The notes beneath the pieces were generated by a model. That model searched no databases. It was given only the letters and a program-made list of their open reading frames with translations, and was not told where the DNA came from. Source: Shimwellia pseudoproteus (GTDB taxonomy: Bacteria; Pseudomonadota; Gammaproteobacteria; Enterobacterales; Enterobacteriaceae). From it: DNA of 64,000 nucleotides. Shown here in pieces: positions 1 through 7,903 of the stretch. Every line of letters begins with the position of its first letter. Position 1 is the stretch's first letter. The DNA lies in the NCBI RefSeq assembly GCF_016415625.1, contig NZ_WBXP01000010.1, positions 1-64,000 of the forward strand, read 5' to 3'. The position numbers were made by a program, and so were the translations under genes.

Positions 1-97
1 TTGAACTTTTGCTTTGTCACAGGATGTCGCTACAGGGTCAGGAGTGTGGTGATCTGATCCTAATTTCGGCTAAAAGTTCGATTTATTCAACAAAGCC
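1..97 (-). mobile_element. End of an IS903-like (IS5 family) insertion sequence, partial
   Basis: Read on the minus strand from 97, the sequence begins with the 18-base terminal inverted repeat of IS903 (positions 97 to 80) and continues with recognisable but diverged IS903 left-end sequence to position 1. In IS903 this end leads into the transposase, so any transposase would lie left of the window and read leftwards. IS903 makes 9-base target duplications, so positions 98-106 are the expected duplicate if the element is intact. The family call rests on remembered IS903 sequence; whether the element is complete cannot be seen. Confidence 0.75.
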
Positions 98-382
98 CCC
101 TGGTTATTAAAAGCTACGCCATAACGCACTGTCATGATGACTAACAGTATTAACGGCAATCTATTTTCTGCCATGTCGCTTTTTTCCAATACGCCCCGGC
201 GGCAATAACGCTATTGATTAATACAGACGCAGCAGAACGGCGATGAACATTCCAGAACAGTTATATTTCTGCTATTTCATGCGTATCGACAACGCTGAAA
301 AATATATTTCATCGCCCTGCTGTCTATGGCAAAAAATATCGACAACAACAGCCTGCCCCTGGCCCGGCTGAGGAGCGACGTT

Positions 383-1540
383 ATGTCCACAGAAACGAAA
401 ATGTCCGCGAATACCAAAATCGATTTTATCTACTTATCAGAGCCAGACATGATCCGGGCGGGCGTCACCAATATGCCCGCCTGTGTGGACGCCATGGAGG
501 AAATGTTCGCCCTGCTCTACCACGGGGATTATCGTATGGCGGGCAGCAATAATGATTCCCACGGCGCCATGGTGACCTTCCCGGAAGCCTCCCCGTTCCC
601 GCGGATGCCAAAACCCACCGCGGAACGCCGCCTGATGGCGATGCCCGCCTATCTGGGGGGTAATTTTCACACCACCGGCGTGAAGTGGTACGGCTCCAAT
701 ATTGCCAACCGCGAGCAGGGGCTGCCGCGCTCCATCCTGATGTTTACCCTGAACGACGCCGATACCGGCGCCCCGCTGGCCCATATGTCCGCCAATTTGC
801 TCTCCGCTTACCGTACCGGCGCGGTTCCCGGTGTCGGCGCCCGCCATCTGGCCCGTAAAGATTCCCGGGTCATCGGCCTGGTGGGCCCGGGGGTGATGGG
901 GAAAACATCGGTAGCGGCATTTATGGCGGTATGCCCGCAGATTGACACCATCAAAGTGAAAGGCCGCGGCGCCCGTAGCCTGGATAACTTTATTACCTGG
1001 GTCAATGAAAACTACCCGCAGGTAACCACCCTCACCGTGGTTGATAGCCTGGAGGCTATCGTCCGGGATTCAGATATCGTCACCTACTGTAATTCCGGCG
1101 AATTTGGCGATCCCGCCAGCTACCCTATCGTCAAACGCGAATGGGTCAAACCGGGGGCTTTCCTCGCCATGCCCGCACTGTGCAGCATTGATGAAGGTAT
1201 GGAGCAGCCCGATGTCCGCAAAGTACTGGACAATACCGGCCTCTACCAGGCCTGGTATCACGAAGTGCCTAAACCGGCCCACAAATCGATTCCAATTATC
1301 GGGGTCTATTTTATGGACATGATTGCGGCGGGTAAGCTGCGCCCGGAGGCGCTGGAGGATATTGGCAAAATTGTTGCCGGCGCCGCCCCGGGGCGCCGCC
1401 ACGACGACGAAATCATCCTGATGTCCGTTGGCGGTATGCCGGTAGAGGATGTGGCCTGGGGCACCGTGGTGTACCGCAACGCTATCGCCCAGGGGATCGG
1501 CGTGAAGCTTAACCTCTGGGAGGTACCGGCACTGAGTTAA
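383..1540 (+). CDS. Ornithine cyclodeaminase / mu-crystallin family protein
   Basis: A 385-residue protein with an N-terminal substrate region and a Rossmann fold; the dinucleotide-binding glycines are in GLVGPGVMG. The ATG at 383 is chosen because GAGGAG lies eight bases upstream; an earlier in-frame ATG at 326 has no such site. Family members are NAD(P)-dependent and act on amino acids or imines (ornithine cyclodeaminase, alanine dehydrogenase, ketimine reductase). This longer subtype is, as I recall, annotated in databases as tyramine oxidase subunit B. It heads a plus-strand trio with RidA and a DadA-like FAD oxidase, which suggests catabolism of an amine or amino acid through an imine. 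The substrate is unknown. Confidence 0.75.
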   Translation: MSTETKMSANTKIDFIYLSEPDMIRAGVTNMPACVDAMEEMFALLYHGDYRMAGSNNDSHGAMVTFPEASPFPRMPKPTAERRLMAMPAYLGGNFHTTGVKWYGSNIANREQGLPRSILMFTLNDADTGAPLAHMSANLLSAYRTGAVPGVGARHLARKDSRVIGLVGPGVMGKTSVAAFMAVCPQIDTIKVKGRGARSLDNFITWVNENYPQVTTLTVVDSLEAIVRDSDIVTYCNSGEFGDPASYPIVKREWVKPGAFLAMPALCSIDEGMEQPDVRKVLDNTGLYQAWYHEVPKPAHKSIPIIGVYFMDMIAAGKLRPEALEDIGKIVAGAAPGRRHDDEIILMSVGGMPVEDVAWGTVVYRNAIAQGIGVKLNLWEVPALS

Positions 1541-1574
1541 CCGGCCTTTTCCCCTTTTACCTTCAGGAGCAGTG

Positions 1575-1991
1575 ATGAACACCATAATTAAAGCCTCTAC
1601 CGGCTCAGCCATTGAACAGCAAACCAGTTACTCCCGGGTGGTCGCCGTCGACAACTGGATATTTGTCTCAAATACCGCCGGGCGGGACCCGCACACCCGC
1701 CAGATCCCGGAGGATATCGCCGCCCAGACCTTACAGGTTTTCGCCAACGTGGAGCGGGCGCTAAACGGGGTGGATGCCTGCCTCGCGGATACCGTTGTCG
1801 CCCGGGTTTTTGTTCAGTTCCCGCACGATGTCAGCGCCGTGGCGGAGATCCTCGGCAGCCGCTTTCGGGGTATCGATCCGGCACTGACCCTGACCTGCCC
1901 GCCTCTGGGCGCCATGAACTACAAGGTGGAAATGGAAATTACCGCCGTACGGGGTGGCGGTCAGCGCGAAGTTATCCGCCTGACCCTGTAG
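1575..1991 (+). CDS. RidA family enamine/imine deaminase
   Basis: A 138-residue RidA/YjgF/UK114 family protein, near the usual family length. RidA proteins hydrolyse reactive enamine and imine intermediates released by PLP or flavin enzymes and protect other enzymes from them. AGGAG ends five bases before the ATG at 1575; a GTG codon directly before it is an alternative start. It begins 34 bases after the ornithine-cyclodeaminase-like gene and precedes an amine-oxidase-like flavoprotein, so its likely job is to hydrolyse the imine produced by that oxidase. The conserved C-terminal region MEITAV is present. The exact substrate cannot be inferred. Confidence 0.8.
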   Translation: MNTIIKASTGSAIEQQTSYSRVVAVDNWIFVSNTAGRDPHTRQIPEDIAAQTLQVFANVERALNGVDACLADTVVARVFVQFPHDVSAVAEILGSRFRGIDPALTLTCPPLGAMNYKVEMEITAVRGGGQREVIRLTL

Positions 1992-2006
1992 TACTCGCCC
2001 TTGTGT

Positions 2007-2029
2007 CCGGGGCCTGGCCCCGGTTTTTC
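2007..2029 (+). terminator. Rho-independent terminator or attenuator inside the trio
   Basis: A GC-only 7-bp stem (2007-2013 with 2017-2023) closes a 3-base loop and is followed by five T residues. It lies between the RidA gene and the FAD oxidase gene, so it should reduce or end transcription before the oxidase unless that gene has its own promoter. Confidence 0.7.
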
Positions 2030-2051
2030 TTTCCGGTAAAAGGCGTTCGTT

Positions 2052-3344
2052 ATGGCACCCGCAATCAAACCTGTCATCACCACAACCTCCTTCCCCACCA
2101 CCCGTACCGTGGTTATCATCGGCGGCGGGATCGTCGGCTTAAGCGCGGCACTCACCCTGGCAGAACGACGTATCCCGGTGGTAGTGCTGGAAAAAGGCCG
2201 TATCGCCGGGGAGCAATCCTCGCGCAACCTTGGCTGGGTGCGTAAAACCAGCCGTCTGGCGGAGGATATTCCCCTGGCCCGGGCCGCCCAGCAGCTCTGG
2301 CAGCAGATGTCGGCCCGTACCGGGGTGGATGTCGGCTACCGCCAGGCCGGGATCATGTTCCTCGCCCGCACCCGCCAACAAATGGCGGTGCATGAAAACT
2401 GGATGCACAGCGTGTCACAGCTGGATCTTGACTCCCGGTTGCTCAGCGCCGCAGAGATAGCCCGGCTGGTTCCGGGAGGGGAAGGGAAATGGCAGGGCGG
2501 GATCTACACCCCGTCCGATGCCAGAGCCGAGCCAACCCTCGCCGCCAGCGCCATTGCCCAGGCGGCAATCGCCAAAGGCGCGCTGGTTATCGAAAACTGC
2601 GCCGTGCGCACCCTGGCCACCGAAGGGGGGCGTATTTCCGGGGTGGTCACCGAACGGGGCGAGATCCGCTGCGAACAGGTACTGTTGGCTGGGGGGATCT
2701 GGTCACGGCGTTTGCTGGGCAACCACGGCATCCGCTTACCCGCCCTGCCGCTAATATGTTCGGTCATGCGTACCGCGCCGATGGCCGGGCCAACGGATAT
2801 CGCGGTTGGCGCCCCGGATTTTTCCTTCCGCCGCCACCAGAGCGGGGGCTTTATTGTCACCCAGCGCGGCGCGCTGGATGCCCCGTTAACCCTCGATAGC
2901 CTGCTGACCGGGCACCGTTATCTCGCCCAGTTGCGCCAGGGAAAGGACAATTTGCGCCTCTCTCTCGGGCGTTATTTCCTGCGCGATTTGGCCCTCTCCC
3001 GGCGCTGGAAGCCCACCAGCCGTACCCCGTTCGAGCAGGTCCGCACCATGGACCCTGAAGTCAATCACCGGCTCAATCAGGAGGCATTAACCAACCTCAC
3101 TGCCGCCTGGCCAGGTTTCACCGGCTGCCGCATTGCCGAAAGCTGGGCCGGTATGATTGATGTTACCCCGGACTCAAACCCGATAATCAGCCCGGTAGCG
3201 CGCTTACCGGGCCTGACGGTGGCCAGCGGGTTTTCGGGCCACGGGTTCGGTACCTCCCCGGCAGCCGGGCAACTGGCGGCAGATCTGGTATGCGGCAGCG
3301 CGCCGCTGGTGGATCCAACCCCTTATCGCTTTGCGCGTTTTTAA
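2052..3344 (+). CDS. FAD-dependent amine/amino-acid oxidoreductase (DAO family)
   Basis: A 430-residue DAO-fold flavoprotein. The ADP-binding motif GGGIVG lies near residue 20 and is followed by an acidic strand end (LEKG). The segment QSSRNLGWVRK is typical of the PuuB/OoxB/HcnC branch, which oxidises amines, opines or glycine. The C-terminal region SGFSGHGFGTSPAAGQ is the usual second FAD contact. AAAAGG lies upstream of the ATG. The product would be an imine, matching the preceding RidA. It is likely cytoplasmic or membrane-associated, and is separated from RidA by a terminator-like hairpin. The substrate is unknown. Confidence 0.8.
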   Translation: MAPAIKPVITTTSFPTTRTVVIIGGGIVGLSAALTLAERRIPVVVLEKGRIAGEQSSRNLGWVRKTSRLAEDIPLARAAQQLWQQMSARTGVDVGYRQAGIMFLARTRQQMAVHENWMHSVSQLDLDSRLLSAAEIARLVPGGEGKWQGGIYTPSDARAEPTLAASAIAQAAIAKGALVIENCAVRTLATEGGRISGVVTERGEIRCEQVLLAGGIWSRRLLGNHGIRLPALPLICSVMRTAPMAGPTDIAVGAPDFSFRRHQSGGFIVTQRGALDAPLTLDSLLTGHRYLAQLRQGKDNLRLSLGRYFLRDLALSRRWKPTSRTPFEQVRTMDPEVNHRLNQEALTNLTAAWPGFTGCRIAESWAGMIDVTPDSNPIISPVARLPGLTVASGFSGHGFGTSPAAGQLAADLVCGSAPLVDPTPYRFARF

Positions 3345-3430
3345 TCTGCCGCGGAGCGGCCCGGCCTATTTACCCGCTGGCGGTATTTATTCAGAAACCA
3401 CATTAATTAACGGAATATCATTAATAAATA

Positions 3431-3454
3431 GCCATAGCCCCGCAGGGCTATGGC
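3431..3454. terminator. Hairpin between convergent genes
   Basis: A perfect 10-bp stem with a 4-base CGCA loop (GCCATAGCCC paired with GGGCTATGGC) lies between the FAD oxidase and the convergent nitroreductase. T-rich sequence follows on both sides only weakly, so it may serve as a bidirectional terminator. Confidence 0.55.
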
Positions 3455-3488
3455 GACTAATAAATAACGACGTTAATCACCGCTGGTG

Positions 3489-4229
3489 TTATTTATCCAG
3501 TTTAAAACCCTGGCGTAATATTTCCGCCAGAACGTCCGGGAAATAGATGTGGCTATAGTAGCTGGCGGTATTATTCCCCCAGTCGTCACCGTCTGCGCGC
3601 TGCTGTTCCTGCCAGTGACGGGCCAGCACCTGGTTATATTCCTCAATGGCCGGAGCAATACGCTCGTCGTGGTAATACTCTTCATGGCAGAAGCTGCTCA
3701 GCGGCAGGCGCGGTTTCTGGGGCGCCGGCTGATCCACATAGCCGAGGGTCAGCCCCACCACCGGGAAGGTCAACGGCGGCAGCTTCAGCAGCTCGCTCAT
3801 CCCCCGGGGGTTAGCGCGAATACCGCCAATCGGCACAATGCCCAGCCCCTGGGCCCGGGCGGCCACCATCATGGCCTCAAGCGCAATCCCGGCATCCGTC
3901 GCCCCGGCGACAATACTCTCGACGCTCAGATGGGCGAGCTGCTGCTTACCCGCCCCGCGAATAGCGATATCCGATTTATGCATATCCAGCACCACGGCAA
4001 TAAATACCGGGGCCTGGGCTATCCACGGTTGGCCACCGGCCAGCGCGGCAATTTCTGCCCGGCGCCCGGCATCGCGTACCACCACCAGGGTGACCTGCTG
4101 GGAATTGACCGATGTCGGTGCCCGCCAGGCGGCGGCAATAATATTATTCAGGACGTCATCTGCAATGGGGGTAGACAGATAGTGTCTGTCACTGCGATGG
4201 GAAGTCAGCACATCAATAGTCTCTGGCAT
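3489..4229 (-). CDS. NfsA-type nitroreductase / flavin oxidoreductase
   Basis: A 246-residue FMN-dependent nitroreductase-fold protein. The N-terminal HRSDRHY segment and the APTSVNSQQ segment are the phosphate- and FMN-binding signatures of the NfsA/FRP group, and IGGIRANP is the matching central motif. The start at 4229 (MPETIDV) is preferred because AAGGG lies upstream; in-frame ATGs further upstream lack a ribosome site. Family members reduce nitroaromatics, quinones or free flavin using NAD(P)H. It is transcribed alone, convergent with the FAD oxidase and divergent from the secreted hydrolase. The substrate is unknown. Confidence 0.8.
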   Translation of the reverse strand: MPETIDVLTSHRSDRHYLSTPIADDVLNNIIAAAWRAPTSVNSQQVTLVVVRDAGRRAEIAALAGGQPWIAQAPVFIAVVLDMHKSDIAIRGAGKQQLAHLSVESIVAGATDAGIALEAMMVAARAQGLGIVPIGGIRANPRGMSELLKLPPLTFPVVGLTLGYVDQPAPQKPRLPLSSFCHEEYYHDERIAPAIEEYNQVLARHWQEQQRADGDDWGNNTASYYSHIYFPDVLAEILRQGFKLDK

Positions 4230-4494
4230 GGAAATACCCTTATTCATCGGCGCTGCCGATATCCAGTAAACCCCCACTAGAGCACGGGCCACCAGTAAAT
4301 GTAAATACGTTATCCTCCGGCCAAATTAATCAAAGGCACAGATTATCAATAATTATTTTCTGGCTTCCGGGTGATTTATTTTTATCGCACAGCGGTAGTA
4401 AACTGCCAGGATAATATTATTATCGCTAATCAATATTCACCAGGTCACCCCGCGATGACGGGCATATTATTGCCCCGGACAACACAGGATATCT

Positions 4495-5514
4495 ATGCTC
4501 ACCACATCCCGCAGACTATGGTATTGCGCCGCCCTGCTGGCAGGGTTATTCACCACTGGCGCCAGCGCCGCTACCGCGCCCGCTTATGGCGTTAATCTTG
4601 AGGGCTTCACCTACCCTTACCCGCTGCACCATTTTGCCTTGCGTTCCCAGGGGACGGCGCTGCAAATGGGCTATATGGATATCGCCCCTACGGGTAGCAG
4701 CAATGGCCGGGCCGTGGTCCTGCTGCACGGCAAGAATTTCTGTGGTGCCACTTGGGTTGATACCATTACGGCCCTGGCGAAACAGGGTTACCGGGTGATT
4801 GCCCCGGACCAAATCGGCTTTTGCAGCTCGACGAAACCGGCCCACTATCAGTACAGCTTCCAGCAACTGGCCAGCAACACTCACGCCCTGCTGGACAACC
4901 TGAAGATAACCCAGGCAGCCATTATCGGGCACTCCACTGGCGGGATGCTGGCTACCCGCTATGCCCTGATGTACCCGCAGTCCGTCAGCCGCCTGGTGCT
5001 GGTTAACCCCATCGGGCTGGAAGACTGGAAAGCGCTGGGGGTCCCCTGGCGCACGGTTGATCAGTGGTACCAGCGGGAACTGCGCATCAGCGCACAACAG
5101 ATCCGCGACTACGAGCAAAAAACCTATTACAGTGGCCAGTGGAAACCGGAATATGACCGCTGGGTCGATATGCTGGCCGGGCTGAACAATGGCCCCGGCA
5201 AACCGCGCGTGGCCTGGAACTCCGCCCTGATTTACGACATGATCTTTACCCAGCCAGTTTATTACGAGTTTACCCATCTGCGGGTACCCACCACCCTGAT
5301 GATAGGCACCGCAGATACCACCGCCATCGGCAGTGATATTGCCCCCCCGGAGGTGAAAGCGAAACTGGGGCACTATAATATCCTGGGTAAAACCGTGGCC
5401 GGGCTTATCCCCGGTGCACAACTGGTTGAATTTCCCGGTATGGGCCACGCCCCACAAATGGAAGACCCGGAGAAATTTAACCACCGGCTGAGAAGCGTCC
5501 TGGGCCAACCGTGA
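4495..5514 (+). CDS. Exported alpha/beta hydrolase
   Basis: A 339-residue protein with an N-terminal signal peptide: a basic start, a hydrophobic core and an ASA cleavage site near residue 25. It therefore probably acts in the periplasm. The nucleophile elbow GHSTGG places the catalytic serine at 147; the oxyanion motif LLHGKN is near 77-82 and the C-terminal catalytic histidine is in GMGHAPQ (about 318). This is the fold of esterases, haloalkane dehalogenases and meta-cleavage hydrolases; the mature part resembles the epoxide-hydrolase-like branch. It is followed about 90 bases later by a LysR regulator on the same strand. The substrate is unknown. Confidence 0.8.
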   Translation: MLTTSRRLWYCAALLAGLFTTGASAATAPAYGVNLEGFTYPYPLHHFALRSQGTALQMGYMDIAPTGSSNGRAVVLLHGKNFCGATWVDTITALAKQGYRVIAPDQIGFCSSTKPAHYQYSFQQLASNTHALLDNLKITQAAIIGHSTGGMLATRYALMYPQSVSRLVLVNPIGLEDWKALGVPWRTVDQWYQRELRISAQQIRDYEQKTYYSGQWKPEYDRWVDMLAGLNNGPGKPRVAWNSALIYDMIFTQPVYYEFTHLRVPTTLMIGTADTTAIGSDIAPPEVKAKLGHYNILGKTVAGLIPGAQLVEFPGMGHAPQMEDPEKFNHRLRSVLGQP

Positions 5515-5604
5515 ATATTGCCGGCAGCCCCTGGGCGTCCGGCAGTGGTAAATTCCCGTGGTTCAATTACTATTACGTCCCCCTCAGAGTCACCGTCTTA
5601 CGCT

Positions 5605-6498
5605 ATGGCTAACCAGAACCTGAACGATTTAAATGCCTTTCTCGTGGTCGCCCGGGAAAAAAGCTTTACCAAAGCGGCAGCCCAGCTGGGTGTTTCTCAA
5701 TCATCACTCAGCCATACCATGCGCAACCTGGAAACCCGCCTTGGGGTCCGGTTGCTGACCCGTACCACCCGCAGTGTGCAAACCACCGATGCCGGGCTGC
5801 ACCTGCTGCAAAGCGTCGGCCCGCGCCTGGATGAGGTCAACGAAGAGCTGACCGCGCTCACCAAATTCCGCGACTGCCCAGCCGGGGCGATTCGCATTAC
5901 CGCCGATGAGCATGCCGCCAACCGGATACTGTGGCCGCTGCTGGAGCCGTTTGCCCGCCAGTACCCGGACATCAGCGTGGAAGTGATTATCGAACCCGGC
6001 TTTACCGATATCGTTGCCCAGCGTTTTGACGCCGGGGTGCGGCTGTCCGGTACCGTCGAGCAGGATATGATAGCCATTCCGCTGACCAACAGCTGGCGCC
6101 CTGCCGTGGTGGCCAGCCCGGATTACCTGGCAAAATACGGCACCCCCCAGACCCCCCAGGATCTGAGTGCCCACCGCTGTATTAATATGCGCCTCGCCAC
6201 CCACGGCGGGCTTTATGCCTGGGAGTTCGAGCGCGCCGGGCAAAAAAGCCGGGTGCGGGTCGAAGGTCAGATGACGTTCAACAGCGTCAGTATGATTGTC
6301 AAAGGGGCGCTCAATGGCTTTGGCATCGCCTATTTACCGGAGTGTGAGGTCCAGCAATACCTGTTCGACGGGCGCCTGGTCCAACTACTGAAAGCGTGGA
6401 GCGAGCCCTCGCCGGGGTATCAGCTGTACTACCCGAGCCGCCGCCAAAACACCCCGGCCTTTGAGCGGTTACTCCAGGCCATCAAATCCCGTCTGTGA
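5605..6498 (+). CDS. LysR family transcriptional regulator
   Basis: A 297-residue LysR-type regulator. The N-terminal winged helix-turn-helix spans about residues 5-65, with FLVVAREKSFTKAAAQLG and a following VSQSSLSHTM recognition region, and is followed by a periplasmic-binding-protein-like effector domain. The reading frame extends upstream, but the start at 5605 places the HTH at the usual distance from the N terminus. It probably controls the neighbouring hydrolase or the divergent nitroreductase, although LysR genes are more often divergent from their targets. It resembles the PerR/aaeR-like group of this family. The effector is unknown. Confidence 0.85.
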   Translation: MANQNLNDLNAFLVVAREKSFTKAAAQLGVSQSSLSHTMRNLETRLGVRLLTRTTRSVQTTDAGLHLLQSVGPRLDEVNEELTALTKFRDCPAGAIRITADEHAANRILWPLLEPFARQYPDISVEVIIEPGFTDIVAQRFDAGVRLSGTVEQDMIAIPLTNSWRPAVVASPDYLAKYGTPQTPQDLSAHRCINMRLATHGGLYAWEFERAGQKSRVRVEGQMTFNSVSMIVKGALNGFGIAYLPECEVQQYLFDGRLVQLLKAWSEPSPGYQLYYPSRRQNTPAFERLLQAIKSRL

Positions 6499-6510
6499 GC
6501 CGTTAACCGG

Positions 6511-6550
6511 CAGATGGCTCAATCGCCCCGCCGGGCGGTTGAGCCATCTG
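6511..6550 (+). terminator. Long stem-loop after the LysR gene
   Basis: A 12-bp perfect outer stem (6511-6522 with 6539-6550) plus a GC-rich inner stem lies 12 bases after the LysR stop codon. No strong T-run follows, so termination efficiency is uncertain. Confidence 0.6.
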
Positions 6551-6835
6551 TGTTAATCCCATGTTATTGATATGGACATCCTGGTTGAAGCTGTTAGTAT
6601 TTCTTCGAAAACAGTTTACATATGCGTGTTTCATATACGGCCAGGATAGCTGTGATAACCACATTGATTGTAAGCCATACCCATCACGCTTTTCCTTGTG
6701 TCTGGCCCTTCAACGGGAGCACCAGCACGCCGTTATACCCTGTCTTTTTTTCCCACAAAAGATACCGCTTATCATGTTTTGACGCGGCGGGTGTGAGCAC
6801 GCACCGTTCGGCAACAGGGACCAGGCAGAGCTATC
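6551..6835. other. Non-coding upstream region of the yhiI operon
   Basis: No convincing gene is seen here. Two overlapping short open frames have no ribosome site and unlikely composition. The region presumably carries the promoter for yhiI-rbbA-yhhJ; no operator is recognised. Confidence 0.5.
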
Positions 6836-7903
6836 ATGGATAAACAAAAAAAACGGGCAGTATGGATAGTGATTGGATTAGCCGTCGCGGTTGCCGCCGG
6901 CGCATGGTGGGCCTTACGCCCGGCGGGCTTGCCACAGGGATTTGCCAGCAGTAATGGCCGTATAGAAGCAACAGAAGTCGATATCGCCACCAAAATTGCC
7001 GGGCGTATTGTGTCTATTGACGTCAAAGAGGGCCAGTTTGTCCATCAGGGACAGGTATTGGCCAAAATGGATACCCGGGTGCTGAATGAACAGCGCCTGG
7101 AAGCGGCCGCACAAATTAAAGAGGCCCAAAGCGCCGTCGCCGCGGCCCGTGCCCTGCTCGATCAGCGGCGCAGCGAAATGCTCGCCAATGAGGCCACCGT
7201 GCGCCAGCGCCAGGCAGAACTGAATGCCAGTGCCAAGCGCCATACCCGCTCCAACACCCTGATTCACCGGGGAGCAGTCTCTGCCCAGCAACTGGATGAT
7301 GACCGCGCCGCCGCCGAAAGCGCCCGGGCCTCACTGGAGTCCGCCAACGCGGATGTTTCCGCCGCCAAAGCCGCCATTGAAGCAGCCCGCACCAATATTA
7401 TCCAGGCAGAAACCCGGGTAGAAGCCGCCCAGGCCACCGAGCGCCGCATTATTGCCGACATTGACGACAGCGACCTCAAGGCCCCCCGGGATGGCCGGAT
7501 ACAGTACCGTATCGCCGAACCGGGTGAAGTCTTAGCCGCCGGTGGACGGGTGCTGAGTATGGTGGATCTGGCGGATGTGTATATGACCTTCTTCCTGCCT
7601 ACCGAGCAGGCCGTCGTGCTGGCCCTCGGCAGTGAAGCGCGCATTATTCTGGATGCCGCCCCGACACTGACCATTCCAGCCAATATCAGTTTTGTGGCCA
7701 GCGTGGCGCAATTTACGCCAAAAACCGTAGAAACCAGCGATGAGCGGCTCAAGCTGATGTTCCGGGTAAAAGCGCGTATTCCGCCAGAGCTGCTGGCTAA
7801 GCATCTGGAATATGTCAAAACCGGGTTACCGGGCATGGCCTATGTCCGGCTGGATAACCAGCAAAGCTGGCCGGAAAACCTGACCGTGAGGCCCGGGCAA
7901 TGA
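6836..7903 (+). CDS. yhiI: YhiI-like HlyD family membrane-fusion protein
   Basis: A 355-residue periplasmic adaptor of the HlyD/RND-adaptor family, the same length as E. coli YhiI and closely similar throughout. An N-terminal membrane anchor (about residues 8-26) is followed by a biotinyl-lipoyl half motif ([12 protein letters not shown]), a long alanine-rich coiled-coil hairpin (about 80-215), the second lipoyl half and a beta-barrel. It would couple the inner-membrane ABC transporter encoded next to an outer-membrane channel. The stop codon overlaps the start of rbbA by four bases (ATGA), indicating translational coupling. The exported substrate is unknown. Confidence 0.9.
   Translation: MDKQKKRAVWIVIGLAVAVAAGAWWALRPAGLPQGFASSNGRIEATEVDIATKIAGRIVSIDVKEGQFVHQGQVLAKMDTRVLNEQRLEAAAQIKEAQSAVAAARALLDQRRSEMLANEATVRQRQAELNASAKRHTRSNTLIHRGAVSAQQLDDDRAAAESARASLESANADVSAAKAAIEAARTNIIQAETRVEAAQATERRIIADIDDSDLKAPRDGRIQYRIAEPGEVLAAGGRVLSMVDLADVYMTFFLPTEQAVVLALGSEARIILDAAPTLTIPANISFVASVAQFTPKTVETSDERLKLMFRVKARIPPELLAKHLEYVKTGLPGMAYVRLDNQQSWPENLTVRPGQ

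Noticed and set aside
4546-5508. A 320-codon open frame antisense to the secreted hydrolase
   Set aside because: The sense frame has a signal peptide and complete catalytic motifs. Long antisense frames are expected in GC-rich sequence, and this one has no recognisable domain.
6561-6843. Two overlapping 73-codon frames before yhiI
   Set aside because: Neither has a ribosome site, and their composition (many Cys, His, Phe) does not look like an enterobacterial protein.
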